From contig NZ_JAAAKZ010000001.1 in NCBI RefSeq assembly GCF_009905605.1, positions 1,116,001 to 1,180,000 on the forward strand: a DNA stretch of 64,000 nt, read 5' to 3'. This DNA is from Runella sp. CRIBMP. Lineage in GTDB: Bacteria > Bacteroidota > Bacteroidia > Cytophagales > Spirosomataceae. Made by a program: the position numbers and the translations under genes. Of this stretch, positions 6,703-16,340 are shown piece after piece (position 1 is the stretch's first letter; every line of letters starts with the position of its first letter). The notes below the pieces were generated by a model, which had not been told where the DNA came from, made no database searches, and saw nothing but the letters and a program-made list of their open reading frames with translations.

Positions 6703-9700
6703 CTATTTGTTGTTGAAATAATTGAGTTGGATAACGGCCTCATTCAGGTTCCGAACGGCTTCTACGTATTCGTTTCGGACGGTGGTGGCTTGGTTTACCA
6801 ATTGCACCCATTCGAGGTAATTGATGTTTCCCGCAAACAACTGTTGGTTGGCCGTGGTCGTAATCAAACGGGCATTGGCCAGGGCCGTAGTTTCAAAATA
6901 AGCCACCGTTTGCGCGAATTTATCGTACTGATTTTGAGCCGTTTTGTACTCTGTGTCCAGCGATTGCAACTCCACCGAATAATTGCTTTCGGCCACGAGT
7001 TGAAGTACTTTGGCGCTGTTGATTTGGGCTTTTTGTGCCGCCGTAAAAATAGGAATCCCAACCCCTAGCTGCACCGACTGAAATCGGTGAAGGCCCGAAT
7101 AGGTTTTATTGTCGGCCCCCACGCCACGGATGCTGCCGTTGTTGTACATCACCGAAAGATTGGGAAGCAATCGTGCTTTTTCGACCTCAACAGCGGCCGC
7201 CGCAATGGCTTGCTGTTGTTTTAGCAATTGCATGAACGGGTGCTCGTTTAACGACAACTCAGCGGATGTTCTTACGAGTTTAAAGTTGTTGGCAGAAGGG
7301 CTAAAAGTGGTGGACGTATTGAGCAACAACTGAAACTGCAATTGCATCATGTCAATATCCTGCAAAAGCTGATTGAGTTGTGTCGTAATTTGTCCCAACT
7401 GGGTTTCGGCGGTGGCTTTTTCTAACACGTTGCTTTCGCCTTTCGACAAACGCAAGTCGGCCCTTTTGAAAAAATCGGTGTAAAGTGTGTCGGCAAATTG
7501 CAGTAATTGTCGCTTTTGTTGCAAGTACAACAAGCCGTAAAAAACCTGCGTCACCTGTTTTTTCAATAAAACTTCCCGTACGTTGACCGCCAAAAGGCCT
7601 CGTTTCCATTCTTCGTTCAACAGATTTTTTTGGGTAGCATAAACTTTCGGAAAACTGAACGCCTGTCCGATGCCGATTTTTGAATCCACATACGCGCTGT
7701 TGATTTGACCAATTTCGGCAGTGGCAGTGGCTTGTGGCAGATTCTTGGCCGTTTTTATCAACTCTTGTTGGTAAGTCGAAATCAGTTTTTCATTTTTCAC
7801 CAACAGGTTGTTTTTCAGGGCTGTATCAATGGCCGCCTGCAAGGTGATGGGCATTTGAGCTTGGACGTTGTTTCCCCAAAAACCTAAAAATAAAAGGATA
7901 ACTGCGGCGGTATTTTTGATAGGTTTAATACCCACTTTTTCAAAAACCATGTACAAAACGGGCAGCACAAACAGCGTCAGAAACGTAGCAATCAAAAGAC
8001 CGCCAATCACGACCGTGGCCAAGGGGCGCTGCACTTCGGCCCCTGCACCGTTGCTGAGGGCCATGGGTAAAAAGCCCAAAGAAGCCACAAAAGCCGTCAT
8101 CAAAACGGGCCGAAGGCGTACTTTGGTGCCGTTAAGGACAATGTTTTTTGTGTCATTTAATCCGCTTGCTTTGAGACGATTAAACTCTGCAATCAGTACA
8201 ATGCCGTTCAGCACCGCTACGCCAAACAATGCAATGAAACCTACTCCTGCACTGATGCTGAACGGCATTCCGCGCATCGCCAAAAACAAAATACCGCCAA
8301 TGGCCGACAGCGGAATAGCCGAGTAAATCAGCAAACCCTGTTTGACCGAATTGAAGGCAAAAAAGAGCAGTAAAAATATCAGAATCAACGACACAGGCAC
8401 GGCAATGATTAGGCGTTCTTTGGCCGCATTGAGGTTTTCAAATGCCCCGCCGTAGGTGACGTAATAGCCCGCAGGAAAGCGAATTTGCTTCTCAACTTTG
8501 GCTTGAAGTTCGGTGACGATGGTTTGCACGTCGCGGCCACGAACGTTGAAACCCACCACAATTCGGCGTTTGGCATCTTCGCGCTGGATTTGATTAGGGC
8601 CTTCTTTGATTTGAACGTCGGCCAATTGATACAGCGGAATTTGCGTGCCTTGTGGCGTAGGAATCAGCAGGTTCTGAACGGCGGTCACGTCCTTTTTCTG
8701 CTCACCGCCGAGGCGTACGACCAAATCAAAGCGTTTTTCACCTTCAAAAACCATTCCGCTGCTTTGCCCCGCAAAAGCCGTATTGATCACCCGATTGATG
8801 TCGGCGATGTTGAGATTGTATTGAGCAATGGCATTTCGGTTGTACTGAATAATGATTTGAGGCATTCCCGATACTGCCTCTACATACAGGTTTTTTGCCC
8901 CTTCCACGGTGTTGATGAGGCCGCCCAATTGATGAGCATAAGCCGCCAAGGTATCTAAATCTTCCCCAAAAATCTTACAAACCACATCTTGCCGCGCCCC
9001 CGTCATCAACTCATTGAAACGCATCTGAACAGGGTACTGAAAGCCTGCCGTCACGCCAGGGATTTCGGACAAGGCTGTTCCCATTTTTTCGGCCAATTCG
9101 TTAAAGGTTTTCGCCGAAGTCCATTCGCTTTTGTCCTTCAAAATCACCATCATATCGCTGGCTTCCATGGGCATGGGGTCGGTCGGAACTTCGCCGCTGC
9201 CTATTTTTGTCACCACTTTTTCCACTTCGGGAAAACGGCTTTTGAGAATATGAGCCGCTTTTTGGGTATTGGCAATGGTAGTCGTTAAGTTACTTCCCGT
9301 CAATACCCGCGTGTCCACTGCAAAATCGCCTTCTTCCAAGGCAGGAATGAACTCACCGCCTAAAGTTGAAAACACAAAAAGTGCAAAAACAAAAAGAGAA
9401 ATGGTAGCGATTAAGACCGTTCTGGGAAAATCTACGACTTTGTTGAGCGCGTTTTGATACGCATCTTCCACCTTGGCCATGAGTCGGTCCGAGAAGTTAA
9501 GGTCGTGTTTGATTTTCTTACTCAAAAACACCGAACTCATCATCGGAATGTAGGTCAGCGACAGGATAAACGCCCCCAACAACGCAAACGCTACCGTTTG
9601 GGCCATGGGTTTAAACATTTTTCCTTCAATGCCTTGTAGGGTAAAAATGGGCAGATACACCACCAAAATGATGATTTGACCAAACACGGCGCTGTTCATC

Positions 9701-11043
9701 ATCTTGCTTGCCGATTGATTTACCTCGACATCCATCTGCGGCTGACTGAGTTGCGCAACGCCGCTAAATTTCTTATTGTGAGACAGTTGGTGCATAACGG
9801 CCTCGACAATAATTACGGCCCCATCCACAATCAACCCAAAATCCAGCGCCCCCAAGCTCATCAAATTGCCGCTGACACCGAATAAATTCATCATAATAAT
9901 GGCAAACAACATCGCCAACGGAATCACTGATGCCACCAAAAGTCCCGCTCGGAAATTTCCCAAAAACAGCACCAACACAAAAATCACAATCAACGCCCCT
10001 TCCAAGAGGTTTTTCTCTACGGTGCCGATGGCGTTGTTCACCATTTTTGTTCTGTCCAAAAACGGTTCAATGACCACGCCTTCGGGCAGGGTTTTCTGAA
10101 TTTGGGCAATGCGCTCTTTTACTACTTTAATCACTTCGCTGCTGTTGGCGCCTTTCAGCATCATCACCACCGCACCCGCCACTTCGCCTTGGTCGTTGTA
10201 GGTCATGGCGCCGAAACGAGTGGCAAAGCCGATTTTTACGTCGGCCACGTCGCCGATGAACAGGGGCGTTCCCCCGCTGAGGCTTTTGATGGAAATGTTT
10301 TTGATGTCGTCCATGCCACCCACCAAGCCTTCGCTACGGATGTACAAAACGGTGGAGGCTTTTTCGATGTAGGAGCCGCCCGTGTTTTGGTTGTTGTTTT
10401 CGAGGGCTTTGAAAACGTCGTTGATGGTGATGTTGTTGGCCTGCAATTTGGCAGGGTCCACTTCGATGGAATACTGTTTGAGTTTTCCTCCAAAACTGCT
10501 GACTTCGGCCACGCCCTTTACGCCCAACAATTGCCGACGCACAATCCAATCCTGAATGGTGCGCAGGTCGGTTTCGTTGTATTTGCCTTCGTAGCCATCT
10601 TTTGGACGCACCACGTATTGATAAATTTCGCCCAAACCCGTCGTAACGGGGCCTAACTCAGGGACACCAACCCCTTGAGGAATAACGGATTGTACTTTTT
10701 GCAAACGCTCGGCTACTTGTTGGCGTGCCCAGTAAATATCAGTTGCATCGTCAAACACGATGGTAACAAGCGACAATCCAAATCGGGAAAAACTACGGAT
10801 TTCCTGCATTCCCGAAATGTTGCTGTTGGCTTGTTCAATGGGAAATGTAACGAGGCGTTCGATGTCGGTAGCCCCAAAAGACGGTGCAATGGTGATGACC
10901 TGAACCTGATTGTTGGTAATGTCGGGAACGGCGTCAATGGGGAGTTTGGTAACTTCGTAAGTACCGTAGCCGAGGAGGGCTAGGACAAATAGCCCAATGA
11001 TGAGTTTATTCCTGACGGAAAACTCAATGATTGAATTTAACAT
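6703..11043 (-). CDS. CzcA/CusA-type heavy-metal RND pump fused to a TolC-like channel
   Basis: 1446 residues, about 400 more than a usual RND pump. Residues 1-1035 are a complete heavy-metal efflux RND protein: N-terminal helix, porter domains and two sets of membrane helices. The charged proton-path motif is D401-FGLIV-D407-GAVIIV-E414, as in CzcA. Around residues 1045-1062 a hydrophobic stretch ending in VQAQ looks like an internal signal peptide. From about 1065 to the end it is an outer-membrane efflux (TolC/CzcC) protein with long coiled-coil segments. The protein either spans both membranes or is cleaved at VQAQ to release the channel. This fusion is known in Bacteroidota. The substrate is probably a divalent metal or copper/silver, not decided here. 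Confidence 0.93.
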   Translation of the reverse strand: MLNSIIEFSVRNKLIIGLFVLALLGYGTYEVTKLPIDAVPDITNNQVQVITIAPSFGATDIERLVTFPIEQANSNISGMQEIRSFSRFGLSLVTIVFDDATDIYWARQQVAERLQKVQSVIPQGVGVPELGPVTTGLGEIYQYVVRPKDGYEGKYNETDLRTIQDWIVRRQLLGVKGVAEVSSFGGKLKQYSIEVDPAKLQANNITINDVFKALENNNQNTGGSYIEKASTVLYIRSEGLVGGMDDIKNISIKSLSGGTPLFIGDVADVKIGFATRFGAMTYNDQGEVAGAVVMMLKGANSSEVIKVVKERIAQIQKTLPEGVVIEPFLDRTKMVNNAIGTVEKNLLEGALIVIFVLVLFLGNFRAGLLVASVIPLAMLFAIIMMNLFGVSGNLMSLGALDFGLIVDGAVIIVEAVMHQLSHNKKFSGVAQLSQPQMDVEVNQSASKMMNSAVFGQIIILVVYLPIFTLQGIEGKMFKPMAQTVAFALLGAFILSLTYIPMMSSVFLSKKIKHDLNFSDRLMAKVEDAYQNALNKVVDFPRTVLIATISLFVFALFVFSTLGGEFIPALEEGDFAVDTRVLTGSNLTTTIANTQKAAHILKSRFPEVEKVVTKIGSGEVPTDPMPMEASDMMVILKDKSEWTSAKTFNELAEKMGTALSEIPGVTAGFQYPVQMRFNELMTGARQDVVCKIFGEDLDTLAAYAHQLGGLINTVEGAKNLYVEAVSGMPQIIIQYNRNAIAQYNLNIADINRVINTAFAGQSSGMVFEGEKRFDLVVRLGGEQKKDVTAVQNLLIPTPQGTQIPLYQLADVQIKEGPNQIQREDAKRRIVVGFNVRGRDVQTIVTELQAKVEKQIRFPAGYYVTYGGAFENLNAAKERLIIAVPVSLILIFLLLFFAFNSVKQGLLIYSAIPLSAIGGILFLAMRGMPFSISAGVGFIALFGVAVLNGIVLIAEFNRLKASGLNDTKNIVLNGTKVRLRPVLMTAFVASLGFLPMALSNGAGAEVQRPLATVVIGGLLIATFLTLFVLPVLYMVFEKVGIKPIKNTAAVILLFLGFWGNNVQAQMPITLQAAIDTALKNNLLVKNEKLISTYQQELIKTAKNLPQATATAEIGQINSAYVDSKIGIGQAFSFPKVYATQKNLLNEEWKRGLLAVNVREVLLKKQVTQVFYGLLYLQQKRQLLQFADTLYTDFFKRADLRLSKGESNVLEKATAETQLGQITTQLNQLLQDIDMMQLQFQLLLNTSTTFSPSANNFKLVRTSAELSLNEHPFMQLLKQQQAIAAAAVEVEKARLLPNLSVMYNNGSIRGVGADNKTYSGLHRFQSVQLGVGIPIFTAAQKAQINSAKVLQLVAESNYSVELQSLDTEYKTAQNQYDKFAQTVAYFETTALANARLITTTANQQLFAGNINYLEWVQLVNQATTVRNEYVEAVRNLNEAVIQLNYFNNK

Positions 11044-11130
11044 GAAAATAGAATTTAAGGAAACAACAGAACACCCTCATCGCACTTGATAAAGGATAAA
11101 TAAGGAGACATACATCTCAAAAATGTTTCA

Positions 11131-11511
11131 TTAAATGAATCGAGGTGGCTGCCAAATAGTAGAAAGGTGGGCCGCCAAAATGTGTGCAGAGGTGTAATAA
11201 GAAGGGTTTTCTTCTTCAATAATCGTAATGCTTGGTGATAAAGGCGTAAAAGTCAGAAACAGGTAAAAAGGAACTTGAAACGAACTACAGTTATCGTGTG
11301 ATTGGAAGGGTAACTGACGGTCTCTGTTGGAGTCTCCATCATCTTTATGATTAACGGCGTAGTGATGGTGCAGAAATTGAGCGAAAGAGATAGAGGGGTT
11401 CTTTTGTTGATGTTCTTGAAAATGCATCACAAGTACCGGCAGCTTCAACAACTGACTGAATTCCGTTGCTGAAAAGAGGTAGATAATTAACAAAAATCTT
11501 GAAATAAGCAT
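11131..11511 (-). CDS. Small conserved protein preceding metal RND operon
   Basis: About 126 residues (ATG at 11511; a GTG at 11517 is also in frame). It has an N-terminal hydrophobic segment that could be a signal peptide or anchor. The middle is His-rich (FLHHHYAVNHKDD) with another His further on, and the C-terminus is IWQPPRFI. Proteins of this size with an IWQPP ending occur upstream of CzcA-type pumps in Bacteroidota. The histidines and location suggest periplasmic metal binding or sensing, but no domain was recognised. It precedes the pump gene by 87 bp on the same strand and is probably the first gene of the operon. Confidence 0.7.
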   Translation of the reverse strand: MLISRFLLIIYLFSATEFSQLLKLPVLVMHFQEHQQKNPSISFAQFLHHHYAVNHKDDGDSNRDRQLPFQSHDNCSSFQVPFYLFLTFTPLSPSITIIEEENPSYYTSAHILAAHLSTIWQPPRFI

Positions 11512-11745
11512 TTTCACGGTGCAAAAGTAGCATTTTATAAAGATAGTTTTTGTGCTAATGCTAGAAAATGACTTAAGTCATTATGTGTATAGAGAAACAT
11601 AAAGACCGATTCTCTCCCACAGAGGTATTTTCGGGATAATCGTTGGTTGGTATTACAGAGGAAAATTTAACAAAACAATTGTGCGAACAACCTGTTCATA
11701 GGTCGTAGTATCATTTTATACTATTGACAAAACTAAAAACCAACA

Positions 11746-12264
11746 ATGAAATCAGTTAAAAACACCATTTTCGCTTTTGCATTAAGTCTGATTGCCGTAA
11801 GTGCTATGGCGCAGAACAAAAAAGACATCGTTGACATTGCCATTGGCTCAGCTGACCATACCACGCTGGTAGCCGCCGTAAAAGCTGCTGATTTGGTAGC
11901 TACATTGAAGGGAGCGGGGCCTTTTACCGTATTTGCACCAACCAATGCGGCATTTGCTAAGTTGCCTGCTGGAACGGTAGAAACCCTGCTTAAGCCTGAA
12001 AACAAAGCAACTTTGGCGGGAATTCTTACCTACCACGTAGTAGCTGGAAATCTTGATGCTACCAAAGTAATGGCGGCTATCAAAGAAGGTATGGGAAAAG
12101 TCGTATTGACAACCGTAGCAGGCGGTAAATTGACTGCTTCGATTGTGGGTGGAAAAGTGATTTTGACCGACGAAAAAGGCGGTAAAGCCACCGTAACGGC
12201 CACTGATTTGAAAGGCAGCAACGGCGTGATTCACGTGATTGATACAGTAGTAATGCCTAAGTAA
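11746..12264 (+). CDS. Fasciclin (FAS1) domain secreted protein
   Basis: 172 residues. A signal peptide ends at AMAQ and is followed by one FAS1 domain filling the rest: the H1 box reads GPFTVFAPTNAAFAKLP, then ILTYHVVAGN, and the H2 box NGVIHVIDTVVMPK. FAS1 domains mediate adhesion or matrix interactions; single-domain secreted forms are common in Bacteroidota. It is monocistronic, with a clear terminator downstream and a divergent neighbour upstream. The A-rich stretch before the ATG stands in for a Shine-Dalgarno sequence. Confidence 0.93.
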   Translation: MKSVKNTIFAFALSLIAVSAMAQNKKDIVDIAIGSADHTTLVAAVKAADLVATLKGAGPFTVFAPTNAAFAKLPAGTVETLLKPENKATLAGILTYHVVAGNLDATKVMAAIKEGMGKVVLTTVAGGKLTASIVGGKVILTDEKGGKATVTATDLKGSNGVIHVIDTVVMPK

Positions 12265-12293
12265 ACAAACACGGACTAACACTCCACATCACT

Positions 12294-12339
12294 GGGCGAC
12301 AGGCATGGGTAATTTACCCGTGAATGTCGCCCGTTTTTT
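12294..12339 (+). terminator. Terminator of the fasciclin gene
   Basis: Outer stem GGGCGACA/TGTCGCCC encloses an inner hairpin GGGTAA/TTACCC and is followed by six T residues. It lies 30 bp beyond the fasciclin stop codon. Confidence 0.85.
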
Positions 12340-12431
12340 CTTAGGGTCGGTTTGGGGCGTGATTGGTGTATTTTCGTCTTATTTTTCTATTTTTACCATT
12401 GACTCTTTCATCAACGAATCTCTGCTTCCTC

Positions 12432-13688
12432 ATGCTTCTTAACAAACGACAATTTCTTCAATCGCTGACTGGGCTGGCGGCCTTGCCTTCCATCACCATT
12501 GATGCGCTGTTGCCTACTATTGCTTCCCAAACACCTGAGCAAGTGGCTCAAAATGAAGCTTTTTGGGGGGAATTACGGAAAGGTTTTACGGTTACGAAAG
12601 ATTTTATTCATCTCGAAAATGGTTATTATGTATTGGCCTCCAACGAGGTTTTGGAATCGTACATTCACCACATCCGAGAAATTAATCCCATTTCGTCCTA
12701 TTACATGCGGACGCGGCAATTCGATGATAAATTGGCGGTGCGCAAACAATTGGCCGAATTGGTCGGAGCGTCGCACGAAGAAGTGATTATCACCCGAAAT
12801 ACCACTGAGTCATTGGATACCATTATTTCGGGAATCGACTGGAAAGCGGGCGATGAAGTCGTGATGGCGATGCAAGATTACGGCGCTATGTTGGATATGT
12901 TCAAACAACAGGTGCGTCGCTATGGCATTGTCAATAAAATCATTTCGGTGCCCAATCACCCCAAATCGGATGAAGAGATTGTGGAACTATACGCGCAGGC
13001 CATTACGTCCAAAACTCGCCTGTTGATGGTGTGTCACATCATCAATATTACGGGACAGATTTTACCAGTGCAAAAAATCGCCGACATGGCCCACGCCAAA
13101 GGCGTTGAGGTAATGGTGGACGGTGCCCACGCCGTAGGTCATTTTGATTTTAAGATTCCCGACCTGCACTGCGATTATTACGGCAGCAGTCTGCACAAGT
13201 GGCTGGGGTGTCCTTTGGGCGCGGGCTTATTGTACGTCAAAAAAGATAAAATAAAGCAGATTTGGCCCCTGATTGGTGAAACAGGCTATGCGGATGATGA
13301 TATTCGTAAACTTAATCACACAGGTACACACCCTGTTCATACTGATTTAGCGTTGGCGGATGCTATCAAATTCCATCAAAAAATCGGTATTCAACGCAAA
13401 GAAGCGCGCCTTCGCTATCTGCAAAGTTATTGGACCTCGCAGGTGAGAAACCATCCGGGAATTGTGGTCAATACCCCCGCCGACCCCAAACGCCACGGAG
13501 CGATTGCCAACGTGGGAGTAACCAAGCTCAAACCCGCCGACCTCGCCAAAACACTCATGGAAAAATACAAAATTTGGACCGTTGCCATTGACTACGCCAA
13601 CGTCCACGGCGTACGCGTGACCCCGCACGTGTTCACCACTACCGAGGAATTGGATACGTTTGTGAAGGTGTTGAAGGAATTGGCGTAG
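12432..13688 (+). CDS. Aminotransferase class V-fold PLP-dependent enzyme
   Basis: 418 residues from the ATG at 12432. An upstream in-frame start at 12363 would add an unconvincing hydrophobic extension. The N-terminus (NKRQFLQSLTGLAALPS) looks like a Tat-related export signal, so the enzyme may be periplasmic. The fold-type I features are clear: TRNTTESLDTII near residues 120-131, VDGAHAVGHFDF with the cofactor-binding Asp and His, and the Schiff-base lysine K256 in SSLHKWLGCPLG. It is related to isopenicillin-N epimerase and cysteine-desulfurase-like proteins of class V. The substrate is unknown. Confidence 0.88.
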   Translation: MLLNKRQFLQSLTGLAALPSITIDALLPTIASQTPEQVAQNEAFWGELRKGFTVTKDFIHLENGYYVLASNEVLESYIHHIREINPISSYYMRTRQFDDKLAVRKQLAELVGASHEEVIITRNTTESLDTIISGIDWKAGDEVVMAMQDYGAMLDMFKQQVRRYGIVNKIISVPNHPKSDEEIVELYAQAITSKTRLLMVCHIINITGQILPVQKIADMAHAKGVEVMVDGAHAVGHFDFKIPDLHCDYYGSSLHKWLGCPLGAGLLYVKKDKIKQIWPLIGETGYADDDIRKLNHTGTHPVHTDLALADAIKFHQKIGIQRKEARLRYLQSYWTSQVRNHPGIVVNTPADPKRHGAIANVGVTKLKPADLAKTLMEKYKIWTVAIDYANVHGVRVTPHVFTTTEELDTFVKVLKELA

Positions 13689-13735
13689 AAGTAGAGAATG
13701 TTAGATTTAGCGATTAGTTAGTCAACATTAAAAGA

Positions 13736-14233
13736 ATGAAAAGCAAAGAACTTAATACTCTATTAAAGAAGCAGATAGAAAAACAATCATTCCTAAGGGA
13801 TATTGAATTTGCTTTGAATATTTGTAATCGGTTGTTGCCAGATTATGTAGACTTTTCCAAAAATAATGAATGGGGTGAGCCAGATAAGCTTTTACGGGCA
13901 ATCAATTTCTGTGAAAAGAATAAATTGACTTTAGAAACTGATGAAGATGAAGTGATTGACTTGAAAGAAGAACTAGAGTCCGTCACTCCTGACACAGATG
14001 ACTTTGGTGATTGGGACGGAAGCTATGCTCTTAATTCAGTGACCGCTATTTTGGAACTTTTAGAATATTACCTAGATAAGGACAAGGCTCATATATTGAA
14101 TATAAGTAGCTCTATAACTGACACAATAGACTTCAAACTAAATGAAGAGGAAGATAATTTAAGTGACGAACAGTTAAGCGAACATCCCAAAGTTATAGAA
14201 GAACTACTTTATCAAATAGAGTTAACAAAATAA
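13736..14233 (+). CDS. DUF416 (YjaG-like) protein, probable gene cassette
   Basis: 165 residues, acidic, with no signal peptide. It matches the DUF416/YjaG pattern: FALNICNRLLPDYVDFS near residues 26-42, WGEPDKLLRAI, PDTDDFG near 85-91, then SITDTIDF and LSDEQLSEHPKVIEE. The function of DUF416 is unknown; some relatives are proposed immunity proteins in toxin loci. The gene is visibly more AT-rich than its neighbours. An attC-like structure starts 4 bp after its stop, and a GTTAGAT core-like site lies 36 bp before its start, so it may have arrived as a mobile cassette. No toxin gene is adjacent. Confidence 0.75.
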   Translation: MKSKELNTLLKKQIEKQSFLRDIEFALNICNRLLPDYVDFSKNNEWGEPDKLLRAINFCEKNKLTLETDEDEVIDLKEELESVTPDTDDFGDWDGSYALNSVTAILELLEYYLDKDKAHILNISSSITDTIDFKLNEEEDNLSDEQLSEHPKVIEELLYQIELTK

Positions 14234-14237
14234 CATT

Positions 14238-14305
14238 GCCTAACAAGACATAAACGTCAGCCTTCGGCCGACTGCCTCGCCCGTCGTTTATACAAGACGT
14301 TATAA
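14238..14305 (+). other. attC-like recombination site
   Basis: A 68-nt imperfect inverted repeat directly follows the DUF416 stop. The left end GCCTAAC fits the integron consensus RYYYAAC. The right end GTTATAA departs from GTTRRRY at two positions. Inside, ATAAACG pairs with CGTTTAT, and the centre holds a smaller GCC-TTC-GGC hairpin. The arm spacers are 5 and 7 nt. Position, size and symmetry fit an integron attC site. No integrase gene is in the window. A folded REP-like element is the main alternative. Confidence 0.5.
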
Positions 14306-14556
14306 ATACGTATACACGGTATGGTAAAAATTGAAATTTTAAAGATTTATAAAGGTAAAAAGGGTACTTATGATTGGGGTCTTACCATGTGATTTGACCA
14401 TTTTCAAGAACTCCTGTGAATGCCTGTAAGATATTTTTATGCGTTAATTTATGTCAAATCTACGCAGTTTTTATCTGAAATTTGCACCCCATTTTTAAAA
14501 TATTGATGACAACCTAAACCGTAAAAGTCGTCATTTTAACGAACAAAAACATATCC
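14306..14556. other. AT-rich intergenic segment
   Basis: Together with the attC-like site this fills the 323-bp gap before the convergent M28 peptidase gene. It holds a 23-codon reading frame (14321-14392, start MVKIEILKIYKG) with no supporting evidence; it might be the decayed start of another cassette gene. No terminator or promoter element was found. Confidence 0.35.
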
Positions 14557-16197
14557 CTACTTCACCTCAAAAAAGTCCCCCTTTTTCCAAGCAGGGCGCG
14601 CGGGATTTTGGGCAATCAGATACCCAATCAAAAAATTAAGTTGGGCGTATTTGCGGCCTGCCGACCAGTAAAACGTACCACCGTTGAAGTTATCGGCGGT
14701 TTTATGATAAGTGGCTTCACGCCATTTTTTGACCGATTCTAGCAAATTAAAGTTTGGCAATGAAGTTTTGCTACCGTATTTGACGTGCAACGCTGGAATC
14801 CCCGCCCGTACGAAACTGTATTGGTCACTGCGTACAAAACGCCCCTCTTTGGGCTCTAAATCGGGCTCAACGCCTAATTTGAGGGCTTTTGCAGCCTGAG
14901 CCACCACCGTCGATAAACTGCTGTGCTCCGCACCTAAGGCCGAAATGGATTCCAACGGGGCAATGATGGTGGGCATATCGGTATTTACATTCGCGACCAT
15001 CGTCCCCTTGGGTACCGTGGGATGGGCGGCAAAATAGGCCGAGCCGAGCAGCCCCATTTCTTCGGCCGTGACAATCACAAAAAGCACCGACCGCTTAGGC
15101 TTTTCCTTTAAATTGGCGTATATCCGGGCCATTTCCAGACTACACGCCACTCCCGAGGCGTTGTCGTGTGCACCGTTATAAATGGAATCCCCGTTGACCG
15201 CTTTTCCGATGCCAAGGTGGTCTAAATGGGCGGTGTGAACCACGTATTCATTCTTAAGTTCGGCGTCGCTGCCTTCTATCTTTCCAATGATATTGTAGCT
15301 GGTGAAGTCTTGGTGTTGAGTGGTATAGCTTGACTGAAGGGTGGAGATAAGAGGCGTGCTCACGTTTTCGCCGCGTTCCATCCGTTGTCCGATTTTTTCA
15401 AAATCTAACCCTTCGGCTTTTAATAAGTCACTCAACATTTTTACCGAAATGGCTCCCGCAATTTGCAATGGCAATCCACGGTGCGAAATAGAACCGACCA
15501 CTTTTCCTTGCTCATCCATAGAGGCAGTTTGCCCAGCAGAAGTCAGGGTGCTGCCTTGGGCTTTGAATTGTACCGCGCTTGTGGCGTAGTTGCAAGTCAG
15601 AATGCCGATTGCTCCGTTTTTTATCGCATATTCTTGGGTGGTGGCGGCGTAGTTGAGGTGTAGCTTTACATTGGCGGCGAGGCTATCCGGTACTTTTTTC
15701 ATGACTACAACTACCTTGCCTTTTACGTCAATGTTTTCATAGTCCTTAAAACCCATTTCGGGTCTATCAAACCCCGCACCGACAAACACCATCGGGGCTG
15801 AAATCTCGACCGAAGTTTTTTCTGGATGCGGAAAAATTAAAAATTCAGTGCCGTAATCTAAGGTTTTTGTCTCCCCAGTTTTCAGGTTCATACGCAATGC
15901 TAAACCTTCCTTTTGTAGTATGGACTTCCGCAAAATCACTTTTTGGGTATATCCATTATCTTCTCCTGCGGGCTGTAGACTGATGGTTTTGAATTGGTTG
16001 ATTACATAATCCACCGCCAGTTGGTAGCCTTCTTGCCCTGGCATACGCCCTTTTAATTTATCATCGGCCAAATACGCTACATGGGCTTTGATTTGATTGG
16101 AATCAAGTTGATTAAGGGCTTTTCTTAACTTTCTGTTGATAACTCCCTGTGAATGAACGAATAATGGGAGAAGTATAAAAAGTAACAGTTTTTTCAT
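14557..16197 (-). CDS. M28 family metallopeptidase, secreted
   Basis: 546 residues with a signal peptide (ends VHSQ). The middle third is a PA-type insert (SAPMVFVGAG to ISVKMLSDLL). The M28 zinc ligands are visible: H324 in HTAHLDHLG, D345 in AHDNASGV, the catalytic/ligand pair E379-E380 in VTAEEMGLLGS, D407 in NTDMP, and a C-terminal His in TYHKTAD. Enzymes of this type are aminopeptidases or glutaminyl cyclase-like exopeptidases acting in the periplasm or outside the cell. It is a single gene, divergent from the DEAD-box helicase gene. Confidence 0.92.
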   Translation of the reverse strand: MKKLLLFILLPLFVHSQGVINRKLRKALNQLDSNQIKAHVAYLADDKLKGRMPGQEGYQLAVDYVINQFKTISLQPAGEDNGYTQKVILRKSILQKEGLALRMNLKTGETKTLDYGTEFLIFPHPEKTSVEISAPMVFVGAGFDRPEMGFKDYENIDVKGKVVVVMKKVPDSLAANVKLHLNYAATTQEYAIKNGAIGILTCNYATSAVQFKAQGSTLTSAGQTASMDEQGKVVGSISHRGLPLQIAGAISVKMLSDLLKAEGLDFEKIGQRMERGENVSTPLISTLQSSYTTQHQDFTSYNIIGKIEGSDAELKNEYVVHTAHLDHLGIGKAVNGDSIYNGAHDNASGVACSLEMARIYANLKEKPKRSVLFVIVTAEEMGLLGSAYFAAHPTVPKGTMVANVNTDMPTIIAPLESISALGAEHSSLSTVVAQAAKALKLGVEPDLEPKEGRFVRSDQYSFVRAGIPALHVKYGSKTSLPNFNLLESVKKWREATYHKTADNFNGGTFYWSAGRKYAQLNFLIGYLIAQNPARPAWKKGDFFEVK

Positions 16198-16340
16198 TTT
16201 TTGGTAATTTGTCAGCCTGCAAAAATAGACTATTTGCCGACTAACTCATGAAAATCCCCGCCTTAATGAACCTTCCGGCGGGATAATTTGCTACCCTTAG
16301 ACTTGGGCTTTACGTACAATTGATGTACTTTGCGTAAGTA

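Noticed and set aside
10102-10656. 184-codon plus-strand frame inside the RND pump gene
   Set aside because: Antisense to a highly conserved pump region; no independent features.
14321-14392. 23-codon reading frame after the attC-like site
   Set aside because: Too short, no recognisable ending, and no ribosome binding evidence; mentioned only as a possible remnant.
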